Source of the DNA: Jiangella gansuensis DSM 44835
GTDB taxonomy: Bacteria; Actinomycetota; Actinomycetes; Jiangellales; Jiangellaceae
Assembly (NCBI RefSeq): GCF_000515395.1
Contig: NZ_KI911782.1
Location: forward strand, 1,031,090-1,095,089
Reading direction: 5' to 3'
Length of the DNA: 64,000 nucleotides
Shown here: positions 34,056 to 43,861 of the stretch, in pieces
Layout: every line of letters starts with the position of its first letter
How positions within the stretch are numbered: the first letter of the stretch is position 1
Notes under the pieces: generated by a model
Told to the model about the DNA's origin: nothing
The model's input: the letters and a program-made list of their open reading frames with translations, nothing else
Databases searched by the model: none
Program-made: the position numbers and the translations under genes

Positions 34056-34460
34056 GTGGAGAAGCCGGAACTGCGCGTGACATCGGTGACGATCGGGACC
34101 TCGCAGCCGCGTGAGCTGGCGCGGTTCTACTCGAGGCTGCTCGACTGGCCGGTGACGGCTGACGCGGGCCCGGCGCCGGACGACCCACCGGAAGCCGGGT
34201 GGACACAGGTGCGGCCGCCGGACGGAGTGGGCGGTCCGACGCTGAGCTTCGAGTTCGAACGGCATTTCACCCGGCCAGTGTGGCCCGCTGTGGACGGGCA
34301 CCAGACGGCATCGCAGCACCTGGACATCCATGTCCAGGATCTCGCCGCGGCGACGGAGTGGGCGGTGTCCTGCGGCGCGGAGCTGGCCGACTTCCAGCCG
34401 CAGCAGGACGTCAGGGTGCTCTTCGACCCCGACGGCCACCCGTTCTGCTTGTTCGTGTAG
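34056..34460 (+). CDS. VOC-superfamily (glyoxalase/bleomycin resistance-like) protein
   Basis: A 134-residue VOC-fold protein made of paired beta-alpha-beta-beta-beta units: VTIGTSQPRELARFYSRLLDWPV at the start, HLDIHVQDLAAATEWAVSCGAEL in the second half and the closing FDPDGHPFCLFV. Substrate unknown; this subgroup in actinobacteria is generally uncharacterised. GAGGAGG is close upstream of the start. Stands between the small conserved gene and the sugar cassette, with no clear link to either. Confidence 0.85.
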   Translation: MEKPELRVTSVTIGTSQPRELARFYSRLLDWPVTADAGPAPDDPPEAGWTQVRPPDGVGGPTLSFEFERHFTRPVWPAVDGHQTASQHLDIHVQDLAAATEWAVSCGAELADFQPQQDVRVLFDPDGHPFCLFV

Positions 34461-34577
34461 CGGCTCTCGGCGGTCCGTGGGTCGACTGCGGCGATTTGCG
34501 CAGGTACATTCCTCGTGGGGCTTTGTTCCGGGCGGGGGGTCCGGAATTTCGAGGGCCTTCATGCCTTGGGGGGCAGT

Positions 34578-35618
34578 ATGCGCGTTCTCGTGACGGGCGA
34601 CCGCGGCTACATCGGCGCCGTCCTCGTTCCGTTTTTCCGCCGGCACGGTCATGACGTCGCGGGACTGGACGCCGGCTGGTACGACGGCTGCGATTTCGGC
34701 GACCTGCCGCCCGACGGCGCCAGCCGCTCCGGCGACGTACGAGACGTGACTCCGGCCGATCTCGCGGGGTTCGACGCGGTCGTGCACCTGGCGGCCATCT
34801 CGAACGATCCGATCGGGCATCTCAACCCGGCCGCCACCCTCGCGGTCAACGCGACTGCCCCGGTCCATCTCGCGCGCGTCGCCAAGCAGGCCGGCGTGCC
34901 GCGCTTCCTGTTCTCCTCGTCCTGCTCGCTGTACGGCGCCGCTGGCAGTGCCGCCGTCGACGAGGAGGCGCCGTTCAACCCGGTGACGCCGTACGGCGAG
35001 AGCAAGGTGGTGGCCGAGCGGGAGCTGTCGAAGCTCGCCGACGACGACTTCAGCCCGACCTACCTGCGCAACGCGACGGCGTACGGCTCGTCGCCGCGGC
35101 TGCGGGCGGACATCGTGGTGAACAACCTCACCGGCACCGCGCACACCCGCGGCGAGGTGCGGCTGCAGAGCGACGGCACGCCGTGGCGGCCGCTGGTGCA
35201 CATCGAGGACATCTCGCGCGCGTTCCTCGCTGCCCTGGAGGCGCCCCGCGAGGTCGTGCACGACCAAGCGTTCAACGTCGGTCGCGACGAGGACGTCATG
35301 CAGATCCGCGACATCGCCGTCCAGGTGTCCGAGATCGTCGGCGTGCCGGTCACGTTCGCCAAAGACGCCGGCCCCGACCAGCGCGACTACAAGGTCGACT
35401 TCACCAAGATCCACGACGTGCTGCCGGCGTTCGTGCCGGCGTGGACCGTCCCGGACGGCATCCGCGAGCTGGCCGCGGACTTCCAGCGGGTCGGCCTGAC
35501 CGCCGACCATTTCGAGGGGCCGCGGTTCGTCCGGCTGGCCCGCATCCGCGAGCTGATCGACGCCGGCCGGCTCGACGACGAGCTGCGGCTGCAGCAGGTG
35601 GCGGAGGTCTCGCGATGA
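34578..35618 (+). CDS. NAD-dependent sugar epimerase/dehydratase (extended SDR)
   Basis: A 346-residue SDR enzyme acting on a nucleotide sugar: [16 protein letters not shown] (NAD loop GxxGxxG variant), HLAAISNDP, catalytic SSSCSLYG and YGESK (YxxxK), and [13 protein letters not shown]. First gene of a four-gene cassette with 4-bp overlap to the methyltransferase. The G6 run 34568-34573 (CCTTGGGGGGC context) sits five bases before the ATG. Precise substrate unknown; epimerase, dehydratase or 4-ketoreductase are all possible. Confidence 0.87.
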   Translation: MRVLVTGDRGYIGAVLVPFFRRHGHDVAGLDAGWYDGCDFGDLPPDGASRSGDVRDVTPADLAGFDAVVHLAAISNDPIGHLNPAATLAVNATAPVHLARVAKQAGVPRFLFSSSCSLYGAAGSAAVDEEAPFNPVTPYGESKVVAERELSKLADDDFSPTYLRNATAYGSSPRLRADIVVNNLTGTAHTRGEVRLQSDGTPWRPLVHIEDISRAFLAALEAPREVVHDQAFNVGRDEDVMQIRDIAVQVSEIVGVPVTFAKDAGPDQRDYKVDFTKIHDVLPAFVPAWTVPDGIRELAADFQRVGLTADHFEGPRFVRLARIRELIDAGRLDDELRLQQVAEVSR

Positions 35619-36844
35619 CGACACCCACCTGCCGGCTGTGCTCGGCCGAGCTGACCCACACGTTCGTCGACCTGGGCATGTCGCCACCGTGCGAGGCGAT
35701 CCTCGAGGCCGGCCAGCTCGACCAGGGCGAGACCTTCTATCCGCTGCACGTGCGAGTGTGCCCGCAGTGCCTGCTGGTGCAGCTGCCGGCGTACATCCCG
35801 GCCGAGGACATCTTCAGCCACTACGCGTACTTCTCCTCCTACAGCGACTCGTGGGTGGCGCACGCGCGGGCGTTCGTCGACGGTGCCATGTCGCGGCTGG
35901 GCCTCGGTGCCGGCTCGTTCGTCGTCGAGGTGGCCAGCAACGACGGCTACCTGCTGCAGCACGTGGTCGAGCGGGGCATCCGGTGCCTGGGCATCGAGCC
36001 GGCCGCGAACGTCGCGCAGGCGGCCGTGGACAAGGGCATCCCGACCGAGGTGTTCTTCCTGGGCGAGGAGACCGGCGCGGACGCCGCCACCAGGCACGGG
36101 CGGGCCGACCTCGTCGTCGCCAACAACGTCTTCGCGCACGTGCCGGACATCGTCGACTTCGCCAAGGGCCTGCGCGCCCTGGTGGCCGACGACGGGTTCG
36201 TCAGCATCGAGATCCCGCACCTGCTGCGGCTGGTCGAGGGGCGCGAGTACGACACCATCTATCACGAGCACTACTCGTACCTGTCGTTGCTGACGACGTC
36301 GAGGGTGCTGGCCGCCGCCGGCCTCACCGTCGTCGACGTCGACGAGCTGCCCACCCATGGCGGTTCGCTGCGCACATGGTCGACGCCGACGGACTCCGCA
36401 GGAGAGCCGAGCGCCGCGGTTGCGAAGGTTCTGGCCGACGAGGCCGCGGCCGGGCTGCACACCCTCGACGGACACGCCGGCTTCAGCACCGCGGTCGCCG
36501 AGGTCCGCAACGACCTCGTCGAATTCCTCGTCGAGTGCCATCGCAAGGGCGCGACGGTGGCCGGCTACGGCGCACCGGGCAAGGGCAACACGCTGCTCAA
36601 CCACTGCGGCATCCGTGCGGACCTGTTGCCGTTCACCGTCGACCGCAACCCGTTCAAGCACGGCAAGTTCCTGCCCGGCACGCACATCCCGGTGCATCCG
36701 GTGGAGCGGCTGGCCGAGGAGAAGCCCGACTACGTGCTGATCCTGCCGTGGAATCTGCGCACCGAGATCGCCGCGCAGCTGGAGTACGTCCGCTCATGGG
36801 GCGGGCGGTTGGTGGTGCCGCTGCCGGCACTGGAAGTGTTCTGA
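35615..36844 (+). CDS. Sugar C-methyltransferase-like SAM-dependent enzyme (three-domain type)
   Basis: A 409-residue member of the TylC3/NovU/TcaB9 architecture: N-terminal zinc-binding domain (CRLC at 6-9, CPQC near 49-52), central SAM domain ([13 protein letters not shown], about 108-120) and a C-terminal domain ([15 protein letters not shown]). Known members C-methylate NDP-4-keto-deoxysugars. Two paralogues are at 57177-58316 and 58313-59506. Overlaps the SDR gene by 4 bp, 24 bp before the nucleotidyltransferase. Confidence 0.88.
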   Translation: MTTPTCRLCSAELTHTFVDLGMSPPCEAILEAGQLDQGETFYPLHVRVCPQCLLVQLPAYIPAEDIFSHYAYFSSYSDSWVAHARAFVDGAMSRLGLGAGSFVVEVASNDGYLLQHVVERGIRCLGIEPAANVAQAAVDKGIPTEVFFLGEETGADAATRHGRADLVVANNVFAHVPDIVDFAKGLRALVADDGFVSIEIPHLLRLVEGREYDTIYHEHYSYLSLLTTSRVLAAAGLTVVDVDELPTHGGSLRTWSTPTDSAGEPSAAVAKVLADEAAAGLHTLDGHAGFSTAVAEVRNDLVEFLVECHRKGATVAGYGAPGKGNTLLNHCGIRADLLPFTVDRNPFKHGKFLPGTHIPVHPVERLAEEKPDYVLILPWNLRTEIAAQLEYVRSWGGRLVVPLPALEVF

Positions 36845-36868
36845 ACCAACGGGTGCCGGGGGGCGACC

Positions 36869-37651
36869 ATGAAGGTTGTGCTGTTCTGCGGAGGGTACGG
36901 GCTGCGCATGCGCAGCGGGGTGGACTCCGCGCCCAAACCGATGATGACGATCGGCGACCGCCCGGTCCTGTGGCACGTGATGCGCTACTACGCGCACTTC
37001 GGGCACACCGAGTTCATCCTGTGCCTGGGCTACGGAGCGCGGTCGGTCAAGGACTACTTCCTGGACTACCGGGAGACCGCGTCCAACGACTTCGTCCTGT
37101 CCAAGGGCGGGCGCAGCGTCGAACTGCTCGGCTCCGACATCAGCGACTGGCGCATCACGTTCGTCGACACCGGCCTGGACTCCGAGATCGGTGAGCGGCT
37201 GCGCCGCGTCCGCCAGTACCTCGGGGACGACGAGGTGTTCCTCGCCAACTACGGTGACGTGCTCACCGACGCGCCGATGGACGGTATCGTCCAGCGCTTC
37301 CTCGGCACCGACGACGTCGGCAGCATGCTGGTGGTCAAGCCGCGCAACTCCTTCCACGTCGTCGACGTCGACGCGGACTCCAAGGTGACCGGGTTCCTGC
37401 CGGCCGAGGACATGGCGCTGCGCATCAACGGCGGGTACTTCGTGCTGCGCCAGAGCATCTTCGACTACCTCGAACCGGGCGACGACCTCGTCATGCACGG
37501 GTGCGTCCGGGCCGCGAAAGAGGGCCGGATGGCGGCTGTTCCCTACGATGGCTTCTGGGCACCGATGGACACTCTCAAGGAGCGCGCGATGCTCGAGGAC
37601 CTGCACGCCAAGGGCACCGCACCGTGGGAGCTGTGGCGGTCCGGCCGATGA
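36869..37651 (+). CDS. Sugar-1-phosphate nucleotidyltransferase (glucose-1-phosphate cytidylyltransferase-like)
   Basis: A 260-residue enzyme with the RfbF-like signature VVLFCGGYGLRM (3-14), PKPMMTIGDRPVLWH, LANYGDVLTD and FWAPMDTLKERAMLE. RfbF makes CDP-glucose from CTP and glucose-1-phosphate; the base used here cannot be read with certainty. G6 run 36858-36863 lies five bases before the ATG. Overlaps the PIG-L gene by 4 bp. Member of the SDR/methyltransferase/nucleotidyltransferase/PIG-L cassette. Confidence 0.86.
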   Translation: MKVVLFCGGYGLRMRSGVDSAPKPMMTIGDRPVLWHVMRYYAHFGHTEFILCLGYGARSVKDYFLDYRETASNDFVLSKGGRSVELLGSDISDWRITFVDTGLDSEIGERLRRVRQYLGDDEVFLANYGDVLTDAPMDGIVQRFLGTDDVGSMLVVKPRNSFHVVDVDADSKVTGFLPAEDMALRINGGYFVLRQSIFDYLEPGDDLVMHGCVRAAKEGRMAAVPYDGFWAPMDTLKERAMLEDLHAKGTAPWELWRSGR

Positions 37652-38286
37652 TCGACCTGGCGCTGCCGCCCGGCCGGCTGCAGGTGCTCTGTGTCGGCGC
37701 GCACCCGGACGACATCGAGATCGGCTGCGGCGGCACCCTGCTCACGCTGGCCGCGGCCCGCGAGGTCAGCGCCACCGCCGTCGTGCTCACGGGCGCCGGC
37801 GACCGGCACGACGAGGCCCTGAAGTCCACCGGGCGGTTCCTCCCCGGCGCCGCCGTCGACGTCCGCGTCATCGGCTTGCGCGACGGCCGGTTGCCGGCCC
37901 ACTGGGACGAGGTCAAGGACGCCCTGGAGGCCGTCGCCCGCGACGTCCGCCCGGACGTCGTCTTCGCCCCTCGCCGCGACGACGCCCACCAGGACCACCG
38001 GCTGCTGGCCGAGCTTGTTCCCACGGTGTGGCGTGATGCGCTGGTCCTGGGTTACGAGATCCCCAAGTGGGACGGCGACCTCGGTACCGTCACCCACTAC
38101 GTCCCCGTGCCGCCCGAGCTCGCCCGGCGCAAGGCCGAACTGCTCGACGAGTGCTTCCCCTCCCAAACCGGCCGCGACTGGTGGGACGACGAGACTTTCC
38201 TCAGCCTGATGCGGCTGCGCGGCGTGGAGTGCCGGTCCCGCTATGCCGAGGGCTTCACCGTGACGAAGGCGCGGCTGGCGTTCTGA
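37648..38286 (+). CDS. PIG-L family deacetylase
   Basis: A 212-residue zinc hydrolase: CVGAHPDDIEIGCGGT with AHPDD at 18-22 and DDAHQDHRLL with HxxH at 114-117, the metal-binding pattern of GlcNAc-PI/MshB-type deacetylases. In this cassette it probably removes an N-acetyl group from a sugar nucleotide or glycan intermediate. Last gene of the cassette, coupled by 4-bp overlap. Mycothiol MshB is an alternative family member but context argues against it. Confidence 0.88.
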   Translation: MIDLALPPGRLQVLCVGAHPDDIEIGCGGTLLTLAAAREVSATAVVLTGAGDRHDEALKSTGRFLPGAAVDVRVIGLRDGRLPAHWDEVKDALEAVARDVRPDVVFAPRRDDAHQDHRLLAELVPTVWRDALVLGYEIPKWDGDLGTVTHYVPVPPELARRKAELLDECFPSQTGRDWWDDETFLSLMRLRGVECRSRYAEGFTVTKARLAF

Positions 38287-38344
38287 CGTCGGGCTCGGCA
38301 GCACTCGGCCGACCTTGTCAGTGAGCGGGATTAAAGTAGTTCGC

Positions 38345-39934
38345 ATGTTCGAGAAAGCACTCCTGGGTGCTGATACGTACCTGGCTCAGGATCCGCGGAC
38401 CGGCGCGTGGGTCACGTACGACCCGTGGGAGCTTCCCGACGACGGCATGCTCGCCTGCGGCGTGCTCCCCGACGGTCTGCTGGACGGCCTCGACTTGCCT
38501 GACGACGCTCCACCCGGCAGCGTGTCGCTGGAGGCGACGCCGACAGGGCCGGGGCTGGCTGCCCGCCTGGCGGAGGTAGAGCTGACCGCGGCGTCGACCT
38601 ATGACGTGGTGGAAGCGGCCGGCGCGTGGGCTCGGCTCGCGTCCTGGGTGGCTGCCGGTCAGGCCGCCGCATTGGCGGAGCTGACGGGCCGGCCGGAATT
38701 GCGGCCCGGCGAGTCCGGGTACCGGTCGGTGAACCCGGTCACGAACGCCGCGCTGGAAGTCGCCGCCCGCACTGTGACGACCACCCGGCAGGCCGAGAAC
38801 CAGGTCGGGCACGCTGTGCAGCTGGTGGAAGACTTCCCGGCCACCTGGGCCGCGCTGAGCGCTGGATTGATCGACGAGCGCCGTGCGAGGTTGATCACCG
38901 GTGAGCTGGGTACGCACGATGTTGCGATCCGGCGTCGAGTCGAGGCCGCGGTGCTGCCCGCGGCGCCCGATCTGGACACGGTCGCGCTGCGGCGCCGGAT
39001 AGTTCAGCTGCTGCACCAGCTCGCCCCGGCCACGGCCGAGCAGAGGTGCCAGGAGGCGCGGGAGCGTCGCGACGTCACGCTGACTCCGGCTCCGGACGCG
39101 ATGGCGCATCTGGAGGCGTACCTGCCTGCCGAGGACGCGATCGCGGTGAGGAAGGTCCTGGACGCCGCGGCGGACACCCTCCAGCGCCTCGACACCGCGG
39201 GCGAACGTCAGCGCCGCACCGCAGGCCAACGGCGCGCGGACGCTTTGGCGGCCATGGCCTGGCAGGCCCTGAACACCCAGCAGATCGGCGGGGCCGGCCA
39301 CCGGCTTGGCTGCGCGTGCACTTGTGGCCGCGCGCATGACGAAGCCGCCGGGCCGCCCGATGGCGAGGCGCTGTCCTCCACCGCACCGCCGCCCATCCCG
39401 CTCGCCTCGGCACACGGGCGTCCGGTCGCTGTGCAGCTCACGTTCCCCTTCCGTGCCCTGGTCGGGCTCAGCGACGAACCGGCCGAGCTGGCCGGGTACG
39501 GCCCCATCCCCGCCCAGGTCGCCCGGCACCTGGCCGCGGTTGGCATCTGGCAATGGGTCGGTACCGACCCGGTCAGCGGTCACCTCGTCGATCACGGCGC
39601 CGGCCGATACCGTCCGACGCAGGCACTGATCGACCACGTGGTCCTGCGCGATCGGACCTGCCGCGCAGTGGGATGTCACCGGCCGGCGATCCATTGCGAC
39701 ATCGACCATCGTGTCGCTCACGGTGCCGGCGGGCCGACCAATGCGTGCAACTGCCAGCCGCTGTGCCGGCTGCATCACCTGCTCAAACATCGCGGCGGCT
39801 GGCGGGTCGATCGCCTGCCTTCCGGCGCCACGGCCTGGCTCAGCCCGACCGGCCACCGATACCTGAAGCCACCCGAACCCATCGGTCCCACCACCGCGAA
39901 ACCACCCGATCCCGGCGACCAACCACCGTTCTGA
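38345..39934 (+). CDS. DUF222/HNH endonuclease-like protein (13E12 repeat family), intact
   Basis: A 529-residue protein: DUF222 domain over about 60-400 with DERRARLITGEL and AYLPAEDAIAVRKVLD patterns, and a C-terminal HNH nuclease motif (CDIDHRVAHGAGG...LCRLHHLLKH, about 457-485). Such genes are dispersed in many copies in actinobacteria and include the REP13E12 family of Mycobacterium tuberculosis. Function unknown; the HNH motif suggests DNA cleavage. A second, truncated copy lies at 46954. Convergent with wzy, with only 3 bp between stops. Confidence 0.9.
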   Translation: MFEKALLGADTYLAQDPRTGAWVTYDPWELPDDGMLACGVLPDGLLDGLDLPDDAPPGSVSLEATPTGPGLAARLAEVELTAASTYDVVEAAGAWARLASWVAAGQAAALAELTGRPELRPGESGYRSVNPVTNAALEVAARTVTTTRQAENQVGHAVQLVEDFPATWAALSAGLIDERRARLITGELGTHDVAIRRRVEAAVLPAAPDLDTVALRRRIVQLLHQLAPATAEQRCQEARERRDVTLTPAPDAMAHLEAYLPAEDAIAVRKVLDAAADTLQRLDTAGERQRRTAGQRRADALAAMAWQALNTQQIGGAGHRLGCACTCGRAHDEAAGPPDGEALSSTAPPPIPLASAHGRPVAVQLTFPFRALVGLSDEPAELAGYGPIPAQVARHLAAVGIWQWVGTDPVSGHLVDHGAGRYRPTQALIDHVVLRDRTCRAVGCHRPAIHCDIDHRVAHGAGGPTNACNCQPLCRLHHLLKHRGGWRVDRLPSGATAWLSPTGHRYLKPPEPIGPTTAKPPDPGDQPPF

Positions 39935-39937
39935 CCG

Positions 39938-41425
39938 TCACCGCTGCTGGTCGTGTGCCGAGCGCTTCCAGAGGGCCATCAGCGGCGTGGCGACGTACTT
40001 GTCACCGGGTGCCGCGACCTGCAGGACCCGCTCGTGCGGCGACTCGTGGTCCAGCCGCCACAGCGCCCCGATCGCTCCTGTCACGACGAAGACCACACCG
40101 ACGAAGGTGGCGAAGGAGAAGGAGTCAAAGGTCGCGCTCACCAGCAGGCTCACCGGCAGCGTGACGGCAAGAGCCTGGGCCAGGTGCCGGGTCTCCTGGT
40201 CAGCTCCGCGCAGCCGGACACTGCGGGCGACGAAGTACGGAGCGAGCAGGAAGATCACCAGTCCGGCGACGCCGACCACGCCGCCGGCCAGAAGCGTCAT
40301 GTAGAGCTGGTTGTCCAGCAAGATGTACTGCTCCGGGAGGACGGTCCCGGCGCCGCGCCCGAACCACGGGCGCAGCGACCACAGGTCCATCACGTAGTCG
40401 GTGCGGGCGATCCGATCCTGGATGCTGGGGTCGTCGTCGGCGTTCGAGAACAGCGACCGGATGGTTCCCAGCACACCGGGCTGGACGACGCTGAACGCGG
40501 CAGTGGCGATCACCGCGATGACCGCGGCGTTGTAGCGCTGCCGCCACGGCCATACCGTCGCCAGCAATACCAGGCCCAAGGTGACGGCGAGGGTGGCCGA
40601 GCGGGACAGCGAGAACGGGATGGCCGACGCGATCAGCGCCACCGCGGCCCAGCGCCACTGCCGCTGCCGACGTCCGGCGGCGAACAACGCATAGTGGAGT
40701 GCCAGCGGCAACACCATGGACAGAACGACGCCGAACTCGATGTAGTGTGTCGCGGTCGACGCCACCCGGGCGAATCCAGGTCCGCCTCGTTCGCCGATGC
40801 CGATGAGTTCGGCGTTGTTGCTCAGCCCTGGAAGCCGCAGGTAGCGCGTGAGGTCCGCGATGCCGAGGAACTGCAAGATGCCGATCAGCGCCATGACCGT
40901 GGTGAGGCCGACCAGCACTAGGAGGAAGCGGTCCAGCTGTGCACGGGTCGGTATGCCATCGGCGATGGCAAGGGTCAAACCCGCCATCGCGATGGTTAAG
41001 ATCATCCACCGGTCGGCGCTGCTGGCTTCGATACCTGGCAGGCCGCGGTCGAATCCAACGGCGTAGCCGAACAGTTGCACGGCCACGTACAGGGCAACGA
41101 TCCAGCGAATCGGCTGCCGAGCGCCGGGAATCTGTCCGCGCAACGCCGACAGCGCCCAGATGAAAGCCAGCAGGATGCCGAGTGCCACGGTCGGCCGGCC
41201 CACCGCGCCCATGCCGCCGATGACCAGCCGGGCCGGGATCAGGAACTGCAGTGCGAGGAAGGCGATCAGCACGGTGAGGGTGGTGATCGGCTTGAGCAAT
41301 GCTGGTTCCCGCACGCTGCGGGCGTTTCGGAGGCTGTCAGGTTCGACGAGCAGGGCCGGCCGCCAAGTGGATACTCTGGCCCGGCGCTTGCTCGCCGCCG
41401 GAGCGGCCGGTGGGGCCGCGCTCAT
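39938..41425 (-). CDS. O-antigen ligase/polymerase-like membrane protein (Wzy-type)
   Basis: A 495-residue integral membrane protein with about 11-12 hydrophobic helices and a large extracytoplasmic loop between the late helices (SLFSNADDDPSIQDRIARTDYVM...LRPWFGRGAGTVLP), the usual Wzy_C/WaaL layout. It would polymerise or ligate lipid-linked repeat units outside the membrane. Its start overlaps the stop of the Wzz-like gene by one base, so both are cotranscribed on the minus strand. Polymerase versus ligase cannot be decided from sequence. Confidence 0.85.
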   Translation of the reverse strand: MSAAPPAAPAASKRRARVSTWRPALLVEPDSLRNARSVREPALLKPITTLTVLIAFLALQFLIPARLVIGGMGAVGRPTVALGILLAFIWALSALRGQIPGARQPIRWIVALYVAVQLFGYAVGFDRGLPGIEASSADRWMILTIAMAGLTLAIADGIPTRAQLDRFLLVLVGLTTVMALIGILQFLGIADLTRYLRLPGLSNNAELIGIGERGGPGFARVASTATHYIEFGVVLSMVLPLALHYALFAAGRRQRQWRWAAVALIASAIPFSLSRSATLAVTLGLVLLATVWPWRQRYNAAVIAVIATAAFSVVQPGVLGTIRSLFSNADDDPSIQDRIARTDYVMDLWSLRPWFGRGAGTVLPEQYILLDNQLYMTLLAGGVVGVAGLVIFLLAPYFVARSVRLRGADQETRHLAQALAVTLPVSLLVSATFDSFSFATFVGVVFVVTGAIGALWRLDHESPHERVLQVAAPGDKYVATPLMALWKRSAHDQQR

Positions 41426-42429
41426 CAGCGCCGCGCCGCACCTGACGATGTCGGTGCGCCGACATCGGCATCGACATCAACGGTCGACAGCTCGGTGGTG
41501 GCGTCGTCGGATGCTGTCGAACCGAACGCTTCAACGTGCTCGTCGTGCGGCAGCCTCTCGCCCTGTGGGCCGATCCAGCCAGGGCGCCGCGATATCTCGG
41601 ATTCGACGTTCTCGTTCGGCGAGGGCTGCTGCCGAAGACTGTCGGCACGGCGGCGCGCGGCCGCTTGACGCTGGGACTTCGCCCGCGACTTGCCGCGCCG
41701 GGGAAGGTCGGTTCCGTCCCGGCCAGTGTCTACGCGACGGACCGCTCGCTGGACTGTGGCTGGCGCGGCGTCGTCAACGTTGACCGGCTCAGTGGCGCCT
41801 CTGTCCGCGGCTGGTCGGCGGTTCCCTGAGGAGCGCTTCGCGCGGGCGCGCCGCCACAGTCCGACTATGTCGTCGAACAGCACCGCCACCAGCAAGGACA
41901 GTCCGCCTCCAAGCACGGCTACTACCGCTTGGACCCGCACAGACCCGGTGTCGACAACCGCGGTGACCGCCGGCGGCTCCAGGACCGAGAGCGTGAACTG
42001 CGCCTCGGCGGGCAGGCCCGCCTCGGTCTGCCTGGTGGCGAGTTCCTGTGCGGCCAGGTCGAGCACCGCTTGGCCGGTTCCGACGGCGACCTCCGGGGTG
42101 TCCGCCCGGACCGACATCTGCAGGATGGTGCTGCGCGATGCAACGCCGATCTCGAAGGCGGGCGACAGGCCTTGCTCGGCCACGGTCCGTCGAGTGTCGA
42201 CGCTGTTCAGGACGATGCCCAGGGCCTCGTTGGCGTTGGTCAGGCTGCCGTATGGGTTGGCCAATTCCGCCTCGGCTCGAGGTGGGGTGATCATGGCGCC
42301 GGCCTGAGCCTCGTACTCGGGCGCGACGCGATCCCCCATCGTGAGGGCGGCGAAGCCGGTGAGCGCGAGGAGTGGCAGAAGGACGTACCACCTGCGCAGC
42401 GCAGCAAGTGTGATTCGCCAGACGTCCAC
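41425..42429 (-). CDS. Wzz/polysaccharide co-polymerase-like protein (chain length determinant, no kinase domain)
   Basis: A 334-residue protein: N-terminal membrane helix (about 13-35, WYVLLPLLALTGFAAL), extracytoplasmic alpha-helical domain, second helix (about 172-195) and a charged Arg/Ser-rich cytoplasmic tail of about 130 residues lacking Walker motifs. This is the Wzz topology without the BY-kinase. GTG at 42429 follows a G6 tract (C6 at 42435-42440 on the plus strand) by five bases. Coupled to the Wzy gene. Divergent from the pyruvyl transferase gene across a 142-bp shared promoter region. Confidence 0.8.
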   Translation of the reverse strand: MDVWRITLAALRRWYVLLPLLALTGFAALTMGDRVAPEYEAQAGAMITPPRAEAELANPYGSLTNANEALGIVLNSVDTRRTVAEQGLSPAFEIGVASRSTILQMSVRADTPEVAVGTGQAVLDLAAQELATRQTEAGLPAEAQFTLSVLEPPAVTAVVDTGSVRVQAVVAVLGGGLSLLVAVLFDDIVGLWRRARAKRSSGNRRPAADRGATEPVNVDDAAPATVQRAVRRVDTGRDGTDLPRRGKSRAKSQRQAAARRRADSLRQQPSPNENVESEISRRPGWIGPQGERLPHDEHVEAFGSTASDDATTELSTVDVDADVGAPTSSGAARR

Positions 42430-42571
42430 CGATGCCCCCCAGCACGTGCACCACCTCATGACGAGGTTTGGTCCAATGGTAGGCCGGTGTGGCAGATGCG
42501 CAAAGTGGAACAGTCGCGCTAACCGGCATTGTCGGACATACTTGCCCTGTCTGTTCTCAGTGGGGGGCCAC

Positions 42572-43861
42572 GTGGGGGGAATTCGGCTGTGCCTTGCCGG
42601 CGCGTCGATCGGCAACGGCAACCGAGGTGTCGAGGCGCTCGGCCGTTCGGTCATCGATGTCATCGACGCTGTCGCGCCGGGTTCGCGGATATCGGCGTTC
42701 GACGACGGCTGGGGCGTACGGCGCGACGCGTCCGGGCGCTACCCGTCGACCGATCTGGAGTACGTCGGCGTGCGGTTGTCGCGGCGCTGGCACCGGCCGG
42801 AGAGCTGGACGCAGATCAGGGTGGCGCAGGCGCTCGGCGGGCTGGGCAACCCGGTGGCCGGGCGGATCGCGCGGTCGGACGCCGTCATCGACATCAGCGG
42901 TGGCGACAGCTTCACCGACATGTACGGCCCGGTACGGCTGCAGTCCATCGCGGCGCCGAAGCTGGCCGCGCTGCGGGCGGGCCGGCCGCTGGTGCTCCTG
43001 CCGCAGACCTACGGCCCGTTCTCGACGACCGACGGGCGGGCGCTGGCCGGGCGGCTGGTGCGCTCCGCCGCGCTCGCCTATGCGCGAGATCCCAGGTCGT
43101 ATCAGCGGCTGCTGGAGCTGGCCGGACCGGACGCCGACACGGCCCGGTTGCGCGACGGCGTCGATGTGGCGTTCGCGCTGCGGCCGCGCCGCCCGGATGC
43201 CCAGGTGGCCGATGCGGTCGAGGCGGCCACCGACGGTGAGGTCGTCGCCGGGGTCAACGTGAGCGGCCTGCTGCGTGACGCGGCAGGGCGGGAGCGTTTC
43301 GGGCTGGCCGGCGACTACATCGCGACCATGACCGGCCTGGTGCGCGCGTTGATCGACGAGGGCGCCCGCGTGCTGCTGGTCCCGCACGTGCAGGTGCCGG
43401 GCGGGCAGGGTGAGAGCGACATCGCCGCCATCGACGAGGTCGTGGCCGCGCTGCCGGCCGTCCAACGCTCGCGCGCCACCGTCGTCCCATCCGAGCTGGA
43501 CGCCGCGGAGCTGAAGTGGTGCATCGCGCGATGCGACTGGTTCACCGGCAGCCGGATGCACGCCACCATCGGAGCGTTGTCGTCGCAGGTGCCGGCGTTC
43601 GGCTACGCGTACAGCGACAAGACCCGGGGCGTCTTCGAGACGTGCGGCATGGGTGAGCACGTGGGCGACGCCCGCGAGGTGGCCGGTCCGGCCGCCGTCG
43701 AGGCGATGACGGCGTCCTTCGCAGCCCGTGACGTGTCCCGCACCCGGCTCGGCGAGACGGTGCCCGGTGTCGTCGACCGAGCCCGCGGGCAGCTCGCCGA
43801 CATCGCCGACGAGATCCGGCGCTGGCGCGACGACCCGGCCGGCCACGGGGCGATCGCATGA
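42572..43861 (+). CDS. Polysaccharide pyruvyl transferase family protein
   Basis: A 429-residue protein of the PS_pyruv_trans family: GASIGNGNRGVEAL at the N-terminus, DISGGDSFTDMYG, PLVLLPQTYGPF, YARDPRSYQRLLEL and SRMHATIGALSS near the C-terminus. Known members transfer pyruvate from PEP to sugars as a ketal; others have unknown donors. GTG at 42572 is five bases after a G6 run (42562-42567); a -10-like CATACT lies at 42537. Overlaps the FrhB-like gene by 4 bp. Confidence 0.88.
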   Translation: MGGIRLCLAGASIGNGNRGVEALGRSVIDVIDAVAPGSRISAFDDGWGVRRDASGRYPSTDLEYVGVRLSRRWHRPESWTQIRVAQALGGLGNPVAGRIARSDAVIDISGGDSFTDMYGPVRLQSIAAPKLAALRAGRPLVLLPQTYGPFSTTDGRALAGRLVRSAALAYARDPRSYQRLLELAGPDADTARLRDGVDVAFALRPRRPDAQVADAVEAATDGEVVAGVNVSGLLRDAAGRERFGLAGDYIATMTGLVRALIDEGARVLLVPHVQVPGGQGESDIAAIDEVVAALPAVQRSRATVVPSELDAAELKWCIARCDWFTGSRMHATIGALSSQVPAFGYAYSDKTRGVFETCGMGEHVGDAREVAGPAAVEAMTASFAARDVSRTRLGETVPGVVDRARGQLADIADEIRRWRDDPAGHGAIA

